Source: RH-AL1 sp964235705 (GTDB lineage: Bacteria > Pseudomonadota > Alphaproteobacteria > Rhizobiales > Beijerinckiaceae). From it: a stretch of DNA of 64,000 nt. Location: the NCBI GenBank assembly GCA_964235705.1, contig CAXSDP010000013.1:5712-69711 (forward strand). The letters run 5' to 3'. The position numbers and the translations under genes are program-made. This document shows positions 15,999-24,698 of the stretch, piece after piece (position 1 is the stretch's first letter; each line of letters opens with the position of its first letter). The notes beneath the pieces were generated by a model. That model did no database searches. It saw only the letters and a program-made list of their open reading frames with translations, and was not told the DNA's origin.

Positions 15999-17129
15999 CT
16001 AGATCACGTAGCTCTTCAAGGGCGGGAAGCCGTTGAAGCCGGCGCAGGAATAGGTCGCCGTGTAGGCGCCCGTCCCCTCGATCAGCACCTTGGCGCCGAT
16101 CTCCAGGCTGACCGGCAGGAGGTAGGGCTCGCGCTCGTAGAGCACGTCGACCGAGTCGCAGGTCGGCCCGGCGATCACGCAGGGCTCCTTGGCGTCGGCG
16201 TCGAAAGCGGTGCGGATCGGGTAGCGGATCATCTCGTCCATCGTCTCGGCCAGCCCACCGAACTTGCCGATGTCGAGGTAAACCCACTTCACCCGGTCGT
16301 CGTCCGACTTGCGGGAGATCAGCACCACCTCCGCCTCGATCACGCCGGCGTTGCCGACCATGCCGCGCCCCGGCTCGATGATGGTTTCGGGGATGCGGTT
16401 GCCGAAATGCTTGCGCAGCGAGGCGAAGATCGCCTGCCCGTAGGACTTCACCGCCGGGATGGTCTTGAGGTACTTGGTCGGGAAACCGCCCCCCAGGTTC
16501 ACCATCTGCAGGGTGATGCCGCGCTCCGCGAGGTCGCGGAAGATGCCGGCCGCCGCCTTCAGGGCACCGTCCCACATCGCGGGGTCGCGCTGCTGCGACC
16601 CGACGTGGAACGATAGGCCGTAGGGCACCAGGCCGAGGCGGTGGGCGTGTTCGAGCACGCGCGGCGCCATCGACACGTCGCAGCCGAACTTGCGGCTCAG
16701 CGGCCATTCGGCGCCGGCCCCGTCGCACAGCATGCGGCAGAACACCTTCGAGCCCGGCGCCGCGCGGGCGACCTTGTCGACCTCCGCCTCGCAATCCACC
16801 GCGAAGAGGCGGATGCCGAGCTGGTAGGCCCGCGCGATGTCGCGCTCCTTCTTGATGGTGTTGCCGTAGGAGATGCGGTCCGCCGTGGCGCCGGTGGCGA
16901 GCACCTGCTCGATCTCGACGACCGAGGCCGTGTCGAAGCACGAGCCGAGCTGCGCCAGCAGGTTCAGCACGGCCGGCTCCGGGTTGGCCTTGACGGCGTA
17001 GAACACGCGGCTGTCGGGCAGCGCGCGCTCGAAGGTATGGTAATTGTCGCGCACCACGTCGAGGTCGACGACGAGGCAGGGGCCGTCATCACGGCGCGCG
17101 CGGAGGAAGTCCTGGATCTTCTGTGTCAT
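15999..17129 (-). CDS. Ornithine (or lysine/ornithine) decarboxylase, alanine-racemase fold
   Basis: 376 residues, the usual length. PLP-binding motif FYAVKANPEPAVLNLLAQLG near residue 45 contains the Schiff-base lysine. SFHVGSQQRDP and VNLGGGFPTKYLK are the substrate and phosphate loops, EPGRGMVGNAG follows, and CAGFNGFPPLKSYVI closes the family IV (group IV eukaryotic-like) enzymes. It contains GPTCDSVDVL with the catalytic Cys of the second active-site half. Product putrescine would feed the homospermidine synthase downstream. Start ATG 17129 has AAGGGAT upstream. A leader of several hundred bases precedes it. Confidence 0.9.
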   Translation of the reverse strand: MTQKIQDFLRARRDDGPCLVVDLDVVRDNYHTFERALPDSRVFYAVKANPEPAVLNLLAQLGSCFDTASVVEIEQVLATGATADRISYGNTIKKERDIARAYQLGIRLFAVDCEAEVDKVARAAPGSKVFCRMLCDGAGAEWPLSRKFGCDVSMAPRVLEHAHRLGLVPYGLSFHVGSQQRDPAMWDGALKAAAGIFRDLAERGITLQMVNLGGGFPTKYLKTIPAVKSYGQAIFASLRKHFGNRIPETIIEPGRGMVGNAGVIEAEVVLISRKSDDDRVKWVYLDIGKFGGLAETMDEMIRYPIRTAFDADAKEPCVIAGPTCDSVDVLYEREPYLLPVSLEIGAKVLIEGTGAYTATYSCAGFNGFPPLKSYVI

Positions 17130-17711
17130 CGCGGCATCCCTTCGTGCCGACCCCGAGGTCGGCAGACGAATTTGAGCAAAGGGGTGAACGACACCGTTCG
17201 CTGCCCACGCGCTTTGGAGACGCGTCGACGACGTGACGATGCCATCCGCGACCCGGATCGGGGTACCGCCCGATGCCTGGTCGGATGCTGCGCCGTGGCC
17301 TCACGGCTCCGCGCGGGGGTGAGCCCCGTGCTGAGCGGATGAAGCCATCGATTGGATCAGGGTGAGCCCCGCGATCCGCACGCCCGGCAAGAGAGACTAG
17401 CCTCTTCGGTAAGTCGGCGTTGGAGGCCGACAGAGACGAAAAAGCCCGGTCCGTCGTTGCTTTAAGTCGTGTCCCCCGTTTGGCGGGGTTCACCGGTTCG
17501 CTCCGGCTGCCGGCTTCACGGTTGGTTCACCGGCCTCTTGTCCGGAACACCAACCACCGACACACGACCACAGGCACGTGCGATTTGGGCGAGGCCTAAG
17601 ATAAGGCCATCGGTCCAAAGAACAAGCTTTTATTGCCGTCGCCGGCGTTTTTCCATCGCCCACGGACGCCGAAGACACAGCGCCCGGCCGACAACCATGT
17701 CCGCCGGGGCG
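17130..17711 (-). promoter_or_regulatory. Long structured leader of the ornithine decarboxylase gene
   Basis: About 580 bases hold no supportable gene. Two hairpins stand out. One is GCCGACC-CCGA-GGTCGGC (17146-17163), 16 bases before the decarboxylase start. The other is a two-step stem, GGTTGGT (17520-17526) with ACCAACC (17549-17555), enclosing CCGG/CCGG around an 8-base loop. Decarboxylase genes of this type in alphaproteobacteria are known to have a conserved leader RNA (the speF motif); whether this is one was not tested. The far end would include the promoter. Confidence 0.4.
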
Positions 17712-18476
17712 CTACTGCGCCGTGGCCGGCTTCGCCTGGTCCTCGCGGGCGTCCGCCACGATCTGCTTGAACTGCGGGAAGTCGAGCGGGCTGGCGGTGA
17801 TGAACGGCCCGATCAGGTAGACCGGCGTGCCCTTGAGTTGCAGGGCCTCGGCCTCCTGGATGTTGCGCTTGAGCAGCAGCACGATCTCGCCGTCGCGCGC
17901 GTCGAGGTCCTTGTTGAGCCGGGTCACGTCGACGCCGGCGGCGATCACCGCCTGGCCGATGTCGCCGTCGGTGGCCGGCCGCGCGTTCATCCGCATCAGG
18001 GCCTTGTGCATCTCGGCGTACTTGCCCTGGAAGCCGGCGGCGATGGCGATCTTCGCCGCCGTCACCGAGCTCTTCGCCAGGATCGGCCAATCCTTGTAGA
18101 TGACCCGGATCTTGGGGTCGTCGGCGATGAGCGCGGCGAGGTCGGCCTCGCTCTTCTTGCAGTACGGGCAATTGTAGTCGGTGAAGGCGACGATGGTGAC
18201 GTCGCCCTCCGGGTTGCCGACGACCGGCGAGGCGGCGTCGTGCAGCAGCGCGTCCTTCAGGCTCAGGATGGCCGGTTTCGCCGCCGCGATCGCCTTGGCC
18301 TTGTGGTCGACCGCGCCGGCCGGGCCGACCATCGCCAAGCCGCCGATCGCCAAGCCTCCCACCGCCAAGCCTCCCGCCACCGCCAAGCCGCCGAGGAGGC
18401 CGACGCGCGCGACGAGGGCGCGAGCCGGGGCACCCGGGGTCGAGCGGGTGTTGGGCGGGGTGCGGTGGCGCGTCAT
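17712..18476 (-). CDS. DsbA/Com1-like thiol-disulfide oxidoreductase
   Basis: 254 residues from ATG 18476. A signal or anchor segment of odd composition (GLLGGLAVAGGLAVGGLAIG, with five GGLA-like repeats) precedes a thioredoxin fold with the active site FTDYNCPYCKKSEAD, the helical insertion, and the cis-Pro segment LKGTPVYLIG. Com1/BdbD/ScsC-like proteins oxidise or isomerise disulfides in the periplasm. The repeats are also visible at the DNA level (about 18318-18400), so the signal peptide length may vary between strains. It is divergent from phoR. Confidence 0.85.
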   Translation of the reverse strand: MTRHRTPPNTRSTPGAPARALVARVGLLGGLAVAGGLAVGGLAIGGLAMVGPAGAVDHKAKAIAAAKPAILSLKDALLHDAASPVVGNPEGDVTIVAFTDYNCPYCKKSEADLAALIADDPKIRVIYKDWPILAKSSVTAAKIAIAAGFQGKYAEMHKALMRMNARPATDGDIGQAVIAAGVDVTRLNKDLDARDGEIVLLLKRNIQEAEALQLKGTPVYLIGPFITASPLDFPQFKQIVADAREDQAKPATAQ

Positions 18477-18588
18477 GGCGGAATTTATGCGGCCGGACCG
18501 GCGGAAAGGCAACTCGGCTCACGGGCGTGGGCGGTGCGCCGCGCACCGGCGGGGCCGCGCTTGACGTCCGGCGCCGATCGAACGCCTA

Positions 18589-18620
18589 TTCGGGGGCGGG
18601 ATCGTTCGGGGGCGGGATCG
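18589..18620. repeat. Perfect 16-bp tandem duplication before phoR
   Basis: TTCGGGGGCGGGATCG occurs twice head to tail (18589-18604 and 18605-18620) in the 240-base gap between the divergent DsbA-like and phoR genes. No other element was recognised in this gap. Confidence 0.8.
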
Positions 18621-18716
18621 GCGATGACGCCTCGTTGTCACATCCCCGGCGTAGGCTGATCGGTCCGCGCCACACGATCGCGGCGCGTCCCTCCCATTCG
18701 CGAGGTTTGCCCCTCC

Positions 18717-19898
18717 ATGTTGACTGCCGGGTCGATCGCCGGGTTGACCGCCGCACCACGTCCGGCCGGCGCCGGCGACCTCGCGCTGCTGGGTCGCCTG
18801 CTCGTCGCGATCCCGCAGCCGGTGCTCGCCGTCGGCCCCGACGACCGCGTGGTCGCCCTCAACGCGCCGGCGCGGGCGCTCTTCCCCGCGTTGAACGTCG
18901 GCGCGCCGCTGGCGCGGCACCTGCGCTCGCCCGACGTGCTCGACGCCATCGCCGCCGCGCGGCGCGGCGGCGCGGCGACGGAGGCGAGCTGGACCGAGCG
19001 CGTGCCGGTGGAGCGCGTGTTCGCCGTCAGCGCGACGCCGCTCGACCCCGGCGACGCGATCGTGGTCCTTTACCTCCACGAGAACAGCGAGGCGCGCCGC
19101 TTCGAGCGGATGCGGGTCGATTTCATCACCAACGCCAGCCACGAGCTGCGCACGCCGCTCGCCTCGCTGCTCGGCTTCATCGAGACCCTGCAGGGGCCGG
19201 CGCGCGACGACGCGCGCGCCAGGGAGCGTTTCCTCCACATCATGCGCGAGCAGGCGCGGCGGATGGCGCGGCTCGTCGACGACCTGCTGTCGCTGTCACG
19301 CGTCGAGCAGCACCTGCACCTGCGCCCGCAGGCGCCGGTGGACCTCGCGCACGTGCTCCACCACATCGCCGACACGCTCGCGCCGCTCGCCCACGACAAC
19401 GGCGTCGAGCTGCGCGTCGCCACGGCGGGGCCGGTGATCGTCGGCGGCGACCACGACGAACTCGCGCGCGTCGCCGAGAACCTGATCCAGAACGCGATCA
19501 AGTACGGGGCCTCGCTCGCGCCCGACCGCCGCGTCCTCGTCGAGGTCGGCAGGGACGCGGTCGGCCGGGCGCGCCCCGAGGCGGTGGTGCGGGTCACCGA
19601 CCACGGGCCGGGGATCGCCGCCGAGCACCTGCCCCGCCTCACGGAGCGCTTCTACCGGGTCGACGCCGGCGCCAGCCGCGCCAAGGGCGGCACGGGACTG
19701 GGGCTGGCGCTCGTCAAGCACATCGTCGCCCGCCACCGGGGCCGCCTGTCGATCGCCTCCAGGCCGGGCACCGCGACGACGTTCAGCGTGTTCCTGCCGC
19801 TGCACGCGTCGGACCAGGGACTTCGCGACGATGGGCTTCGCGACGATGGGCTTCGCGACGGGGGGCTTCGCGACGCCGGGCGGGAGGCCGCGCCCTAG
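18717..19898 (+). CDS. phoR: Phosphate regulon sensor histidine kinase PhoR, apparently lacking membrane segments
   Basis: 393 residues. A PAS-like region (about 25-125: IPQPVLAVGPDDRVVALN) is followed by HisKA with DFITNASHELRTPLASLLGF (phosphoacceptor His) and HATPase_c: NLIQNAIKYG, DHGPGIAAEHLPRLTERFYR, GGTGLGLALVKHIV. Position ahead of pstS supports PhoR. Unusually, no transmembrane helix precedes the PAS domain. The C-terminus ends in a GLRDD-type pentapeptide repeat (DNA about 19815-19880). PhoR phosphorylates PhoB when phosphate is low. Confidence 0.88.
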   Translation: MLTAGSIAGLTAAPRPAGAGDLALLGRLLVAIPQPVLAVGPDDRVVALNAPARALFPALNVGAPLARHLRSPDVLDAIAAARRGGAATEASWTERVPVERVFAVSATPLDPGDAIVVLYLHENSEARRFERMRVDFITNASHELRTPLASLLGFIETLQGPARDDARARERFLHIMREQARRMARLVDDLLSLSRVEQHLHLRPQAPVDLAHVLHHIADTLAPLAHDNGVELRVATAGPVIVGGDHDELARVAENLIQNAIKYGASLAPDRRVLVEVGRDAVGRARPEAVVRVTDHGPGIAAEHLPRLTERFYRVDAGASRAKGGTGLGLALVKHIVARHRGRLSIASRPGTATTFSVFLPLHASDQGLRDDGLRDDGLRDGGLRDAGREAAP

Positions 19899-19920
19899 GC
19901 ATCCCGCGCAAATGATGGGC

Positions 19921-19950
19921 GATGTCATGCAACCGTCATCCAGCCGTCGT
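19921..19950 (+). promoter_or_regulatory. Pho box: three 11-bp-spaced repeats before pstS
   Basis: GATGTCAT (19921-19928), ACCGTCAT (19932-19939) and GCCGTCGT (19943-19950) follow one another with an 11-base period. They match the direct-repeat logic of PhoB sites (CTGTCAT repeated every 11 bases). They lie 114 bases before the pstS start. PhoB binding is expected from family knowledge, not shown. Confidence 0.85.
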
Positions 19951-20063
19951 AAAAGCCTCGCGTGCCCCGTTTAACCGTCCCGCCGAACCGGGGACCGCGC
20001 CGCCGGTTCACACCCGCGCTTCCCTTCGCGTCCCGACTTTCCCGTTCCGACGAGGCCCCGTCC

Positions 20064-21119
20064 ATGAACTCGCACACCCCGCTCCGCGCCGCGCTCGCCG
20101 GCGCGCTCATCGCAGGTACCTTGGCCGCGACGCCCTCGTCGGCGGCGGAAATCTCCGGGGCCGGCGCCACCTTCCCCTACCCGATCTACGCCAAATGGGC
20201 CGAGGCCTACCAGAAGCAGGGCGGCGTGCAGCTGAACTACCAGGCGATCGGCTCCGGCGGCGGCATCAAGCAGATCAAGGCGAAGACCGTGACCTTCGGC
20301 GCCAGCGACATGCCGCTGACCGCCGCCGACCTCAAGGCCGCCTCGCTCGTCCAGTGGCCGATGGTGATGGGCGGCATCGTGCCGGTCGTGAACCTCGCCG
20401 GCGTCGCGCCCGGCGCCCTGGTGCTCGACGGGCCGACGCTGGCCAAGATCTTCCTCGGCGAGGTCAAGGTGTGGAACGATCCCGCCATCGCCAAGCTCAA
20501 CCCGTCCCTCAAGCTGCCGGCGACCGCGATCGCCGTGGTCCACCGCTCGGACGGATCGGGCACCACCTTCAACTTCACCGACTACCTGTCGAAGGTGTCG
20601 CCGGAGTGGAAGAGCCAGGTCGGCGAGGCCGTGTCCGTGCAATGGAAGGTCGGCATCGGCGCCAAGGGCAACGAGGGCGTCGCCTCCAACGTCGGCCAGA
20701 CCCAGAACTCGATCGGCTTCGTCGAGTCGGCCTACGCCAAGCAGAACAAGCTGACCTACGCCGACATGATCAACCACGACGGCAAGAAGGTCGAGCCGGT
20801 GGGCGCGTCCTTCGCCGCCGCCGCCGCCAACGCCAATTGGAAGGACGCGCCGGGCTTCTACCTGCTGCTCACCGACCAGCCCGGCACCGCCTCCTGGCCG
20901 ATCACCGCCTCGACCTTCATCCTGATGCCGACGACGCCGAGCGACCCGGCCGCCGCCAGCGCCGCACTGAAGTTCTTCGACTGGTGCTACGCCAACGGCG
21001 GCCCGGCCGCCTCGCAGCTGGACTACATCCCCATGCCGGGCAACGTCGTCGCGCTCGTCAAGACGGAATGGGAGCAGGACATCAAGGGTGCCAACGGCCA
21101 ACCCTTGGCGTACAAGTAG
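20064..21119 (+). CDS. pstS: Phosphate ABC transporter substrate-binding protein
   Basis: 351 residues. Signal peptide ALAGALIAGTLAATPSSAAE, then the mature start ISGAGATFPYPIYAKWAEAY. Phosphate-contact segments are visible: GSGGGIKQIKAKTVTFGASD and VVHRSDGSGTTFNFTDYL. PstS delivers periplasmic phosphate to PstCAB. Start ATG 20064 follows GAGG at 20052-20055. It is the first gene after the Pho box and starts the pstSCAB-phoU-phoB run. Confidence 0.96.
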   Translation: MNSHTPLRAALAGALIAGTLAATPSSAAEISGAGATFPYPIYAKWAEAYQKQGGVQLNYQAIGSGGGIKQIKAKTVTFGASDMPLTAADLKAASLVQWPMVMGGIVPVVNLAGVAPGALVLDGPTLAKIFLGEVKVWNDPAIAKLNPSLKLPATAIAVVHRSDGSGTTFNFTDYLSKVSPEWKSQVGEAVSVQWKVGIGAKGNEGVASNVGQTQNSIGFVESAYAKQNKLTYADMINHDGKKVEPVGASFAAAAANANWKDAPGFYLLLTDQPGTASWPITASTFILMPTTPSDPAAASAALKFFDWCYANGGPAASQLDYIPMPGNVVALVKTEWEQDIKGANGQPLAYK

Positions 21120-21191
21120 GCGTCCAGGCAGCCCATCCAGGCAGGCAGCCCATCCAAGCGGCCATCGTGGTCCTCGGGAGCGGAGTCGAAC

Positions 21192-22178
21192 GTGGTTGAC
21201 CTCGTGGCCGGCCCCACCGACGCGTCCCTCGCCGGTCGCGCGAGGGCGCTGGCTCGGTTCCGCAACGGGGACCGGCTGTTCCACGCGCTGACGTTCGGGG
21301 CGGCGATGTGCGTGCTGCTGCTGCTCGGCGGCGTCATCGCGTCCCTGGTCTGGGGCGCGTTGCCGGCGCTGGAGCAGTTCGGCTTCGGCTTCCTCGTCAG
21401 CACGGACTGGAACCCGGTCAACGACACCTACGGCGCCGCCGTCGCCATCTACGGGACGCTCGTCACGTCGATCATCGCGCTCGTCATCGCCATCCCCATC
21501 GGGCTCGGCATCGCCATCTTCCTCACCGAACTCTGCCCGCCGCGCCTGCGCCAGCCGATCGGCATCGCCATCGAGCTGCTCGCCGGCATCCCCTCCATCA
21601 TCTACGGCATCTGGGGCTACTTCATCCTCAAGCCGATCCTCCAGGCCACCGTCGAGCCGGCGATCATCGCGGTGACCGGGCCGATCCCCGTGCTCAACAC
21701 GCTCTTCGCCGGCCCGGCCTACGGCACGGACGTCCTCACCGCCGGCTTCATCCTGGCGATCATGGTGCTGCCCTTCATCACGGCCGTGTCCCGCGACGTG
21801 TTCGCCACCGTGCCGGCGGTGCTGAAGGAATCCGCCTACGGGCTCGGCTGCACGACCCGCGAGGTGGTCGGCAACGTGGTCATCCCCTACACGCGGGTCG
21901 GGGTCATCGGCGGCGTCATGCTGGCGCTCGGCCGGGCGCTGGGGGAGACGATGGCGGTCACCTTCGTGATCGGCAACGCCCACAACCTGTCCGCCTCGCT
22001 GCTGTCGCCGGGCACCTCGATCTCCGCCACCATCGCCAGCGAGTTCGAGGAGGCGGACCGCGGCCTCTACACCGCCTCGCTGATCGAGCTGGGCTTGATC
22101 CTCTTCGTCATCACCTTCTTCGTGCTGGCGGCGGCGCGGTGGAACCTGTCGCGCATCGAGCGCAAGGGAGCGCGGTAG
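21192..22178 (+). CDS. pstC: Phosphate ABC transporter permease PstC
   Basis: 328 residues with six predicted membrane helices. The BPD_transp_1 signature occurs as YGLGCTTREVVGNVVIPYTR followed by the loop GRALGETMAVTFVIGNAHNL. The start is GTG 21192, with GGAG about 10 bases upstream. The 72-base gap after pstS contains a doubled GGCAGCCCATCCA (21127-21156). Together with PstA it forms the membrane channel for phosphate. Confidence 0.95.
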   Translation: MVDLVAGPTDASLAGRARALARFRNGDRLFHALTFGAAMCVLLLLGGVIASLVWGALPALEQFGFGFLVSTDWNPVNDTYGAAVAIYGTLVTSIIALVIAIPIGLGIAIFLTELCPPRLRQPIGIAIELLAGIPSIIYGIWGYFILKPILQATVEPAIIAVTGPIPVLNTLFAGPAYGTDVLTAGFILAIMVLPFITAVSRDVFATVPAVLKESAYGLGCTTREVVGNVVIPYTRVGVIGGVMLALGRALGETMAVTFVIGNAHNLSASLLSPGTSISATIASEFEEADRGLYTASLIELGLILFVITFFVLAAARWNLSRIERKGAR

Positions 22179-22182
22179 GACG

Positions 22183-23106
22183 ATGGCGCCCATGACCCCC
22201 CAAGCCCCGACCCCCCAAGCCCCGACCCTCTACGCCTCGCGGCGTTTCAGGAACGGCATCTACGTCGCCCTCTGCTACGGCGCGTCGGCTTTCGGCCTCG
22301 TCTTCCTCGTGTGGATCCTCGCGGTCCTCGTCATCAAGGGCGTGAGCGGCCTCGGCCCCACCCTGTTCGCCGAGCGGACCCTGTCGCCCGGCAGCGGCGG
22401 CGGCCTGCTGAACGCCATCGTCGGCAGTCTCATCATGACGCTGATCGGCGTCGTCGTCGGCACCCCGATCGGCATCGGCGCCGGCACCTACCTCGCGGAA
22501 TACGGCGCCAAGTCGAAGCTCGCCTTCGTCGTGCGCTTCATCAACGACATCCTGCTCAGCGCGCCCTCCATCATCATCGGCCTGTTCGTGTACCAGGTCG
22601 TCGTCGTGCCCATGGGGCACTTCTCCGCCATCGCCGGGGCGCTGGCGCTGGCGATCATCGTCATCCCGGTCGTCGTGCGCACCACGGAGGACATGCTGCG
22701 GCTGGTGCCGGTGCCGCTGCGCGAGGCGTCGGCGGCGCTCGGCATGCCGAAGTCGATGGTGGTGCGCGCCATCGCCTACAAGGCGGCCAAGGCCGGCCTC
22801 ACCACCGGCGTCCTGCTGGCGGTATCGCGCATCAGCGGCGAGACGGCGCCGCTGCTGTTCACCGCACTCAACAATTCCTACACCTCGTTCAACCTGAACG
22901 CGCCAATGGCGAGCCTGCCCTACGTCATCTACCGCTACGCCGGCTCCGCCTACGGCGACTGGCAGCAGCTCGCGTGGTCGGGGGCGCTGCTCATCACCAT
23001 GGCCGTCCTGACGCTCTCGATCACGGCCCGCACGCTCGGGACCTCGCGCATGGCGACGACCGGCGGCCGGGCGGCCAAGGCAAAAGTCGCGAAGGTGAAG
23101 TCATGA
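22183..23106 (+). CDS. pstA: Phosphate ABC transporter permease PstA
   Basis: 307 residues with six membrane helices; the permease motif reads ASAALGMPKSMVVRAIAYKA and ISGETAPLLFTALNNSY. It begins 4 bases after the pstC stop and its stop overlaps the pstB start (ATGA at 23103-23106). The first residues contain a short repeat (TPQAPTPQAPT) encoded by a 15-base duplication. Confidence 0.95.
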   Translation: MAPMTPQAPTPQAPTLYASRRFRNGIYVALCYGASAFGLVFLVWILAVLVIKGVSGLGPTLFAERTLSPGSGGGLLNAIVGSLIMTLIGVVVGTPIGIGAGTYLAEYGAKSKLAFVVRFINDILLSAPSIIIGLFVYQVVVVPMGHFSAIAGALALAIIVIPVVVRTTEDMLRLVPVPLREASAALGMPKSMVVRAIAYKAAKAGLTTGVLLAVSRISGETAPLLFTALNNSYTSFNLNAPMASLPYVIYRYAGSAYGDWQQLAWSGALLITMAVLTLSITARTLGTSRMATTGGRAAKAKVAKVKS

Positions 23107-23900
23107 CCGGAACCGCTGATATCACCGAGGCCGAGAGCTGGACCCCGCCGCCCAAGCTGGCGATCCGGGACCTGCGCTTCTTCTACGGCGACACCCTCGC
23201 CTTGAAGGGTATCGACCTCGCCATCCACGCCAACAAGGTCACCGCCCTGATCGGCCCGTCCGGCTGCGGGAAGTCGACGCTGCTGCGGGTGATGAACCGC
23301 ATGTACGACCTGTACCCGCGCCAGCGGGCGGAGGGCGCCGTGTTGCTCGATGGCGACAACATCCTGGCACCGGGGCAGGACCTGAACCTGCTGCGCGCCC
23401 GCATCGGCATGGTGTTCCAGAAGCCGACGCCGTTCCCCATGTCGATCTTCGACAACATCGCCTTCGGCATCAAGCTCTACAACCGCCTGCCGGCGAGCGA
23501 ACTCGCCGGGCGCGTGGAGGCGGCGTTGCGCGGGGCGGCGCTGTGGGAGGAGGTGAAGGACAAGCTGGACTCGAGCGGCCTGTCGCTGTCGGGCGGCCAG
23601 CAGCAGCGCTTGTGCATCGCCCGCACGGTCGCGGTGCAGCCGGAGGTGATCCTGTTCGACGAGCCGTGCTCGGCGCTCGACCCGATCTCCACCGCCAAGG
23701 TCGAGGAGCTGATGGACGACCTCGCCGAGCGCTACACGATCTGCATCGTCACCCATTCCATGCAGCAGGCGGCGCGCGTGTCCGACCACACCGCCTTCAT
23801 GTACCTCGGCGAACTCGTCGAGTTCGGTGAAACCAAGCGGATGTTCACCGCGCCCGAGAAGCGGCAAACGCAGGACTACATCACCGGGCGCTTCGGCTAG
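23103..23900 (+). CDS. pstB: Phosphate ABC transporter ATP-binding protein
   Basis: 265 residues. Walker A GPSGCGKST, Q-loop MVFQKPTPFPMSIFDN, signature LSGGQQQRLCIART, Walker B VILFDEPCSALDP and H-loop VTHSMQQAARVSD are all present. The PTPFPMSI stretch is specific for PstB. It energises uptake and, with PhoU, relays transport status to PhoR. Translation is coupled to pstA. Confidence 0.97.
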   Translation: MTGTADITEAESWTPPPKLAIRDLRFFYGDTLALKGIDLAIHANKVTALIGPSGCGKSTLLRVMNRMYDLYPRQRAEGAVLLDGDNILAPGQDLNLLRARIGMVFQKPTPFPMSIFDNIAFGIKLYNRLPASELAGRVEAALRGAALWEEVKDKLDSSGLSLSGGQQQRLCIARTVAVQPEVILFDEPCSALDPISTAKVEELMDDLAERYTICIVTHSMQQAARVSDHTAFMYLGELVEFGETKRMFTAPEKRQTQDYITGRFG

Positions 23901-23953
23901 CCCCAGGTTCTTCCCTCGCCCTCGGCGCCGCGCCAGCGAAAAGGTCCCCGCCC

Positions 23954-24691
23954 ATGCCCGAACACATCGTCAAGGCCTACGACAAGGAGCTCGACCTGCT
24001 CGGCCGCAAGATCGCGGAGATGGGCGGGATCGCGGAGAAGATGCTGTCGGACGCCATGGACGCGCTGGTCGACTTCGACGCCGACCTCGCCCGCGCCACC
24101 GTCGCCGTCGACCCCCGGCTCGACATGCTCCAGCGCGAGATCGAGGAGCACGCGATCCTCATCATCGCCCGGCGCCAGCCGATGGCGGTCGACCTCCGCG
24201 AGATCGTGGCGGCGATCCGCATCTCCGCCGACCTGGAGCGCGTCGGCGACCTCGCCAAGAACATCGCCAAGCGCGCCATCGTCGTCGCCGCCGAGGCGCG
24301 GCTGCCGCGCGCCATCATCGGGCTGAAGTCGATGAACGAGGTGGCGGCCCTCTTCCTCAAGGACGTGCTCGACGCCTACGCGCACCGCGACGTCGACCGC
24401 GCGCAGGCGGTGTGGACGCGCGACGCCGAACTCGACGCGCTGGAGGACAGCGTGTTCCGCGACCTCCTCACCTTCATGATGGAGGACCCGCGCAACATCT
24501 CGTTCTGCACCCACCTGCTGTTCTGCTCGAAGAACATCGAGCGCATCGGCGACCACGCGACCAACATCGCGGAAACGGTGGTCTACCTCGTGACCGGCGA
24601 GGCCCTGCCGGTGAACCGGCCGAAGGGACGATCCTTCTCCAGCCCGTCCCTGCCAACCCCGTCGCCCTCGACGCCGCCGGCCGCGGGGTGA
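23954..24691 (+). CDS. phoU: Phosphate signalling regulator PhoU
   Basis: 245 residues with two PhoU three-helix repeats: IVKAYDKELDLLGRKIAEMG, then DLREIVAAIRISADLERVGD with its partner RIGDHATNIAETVVYLVTGE. The E-x-x-x-D metal-binding pattern is kept in both. PhoU restrains PhoR signalling and Pst transport when phosphate is ample. The C-terminal 25 residues are a Pro/Ser tail. It sits 53 bases after pstB and 7 bases before phoB ATG. Confidence 0.94.
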   Translation: MPEHIVKAYDKELDLLGRKIAEMGGIAEKMLSDAMDALVDFDADLARATVAVDPRLDMLQREIEEHAILIIARRQPMAVDLREIVAAIRISADLERVGDLAKNIAKRAIVVAAEARLPRAIIGLKSMNEVAALFLKDVLDAYAHRDVDRAQAVWTRDAELDALEDSVFRDLLTFMMEDPRNISFCTHLLFCSKNIERIGDHATNIAETVVYLVTGEALPVNRPKGRSFSSPSLPTPSPSTPPAAG

Positions 24692-24698
24692 GGGCGTG

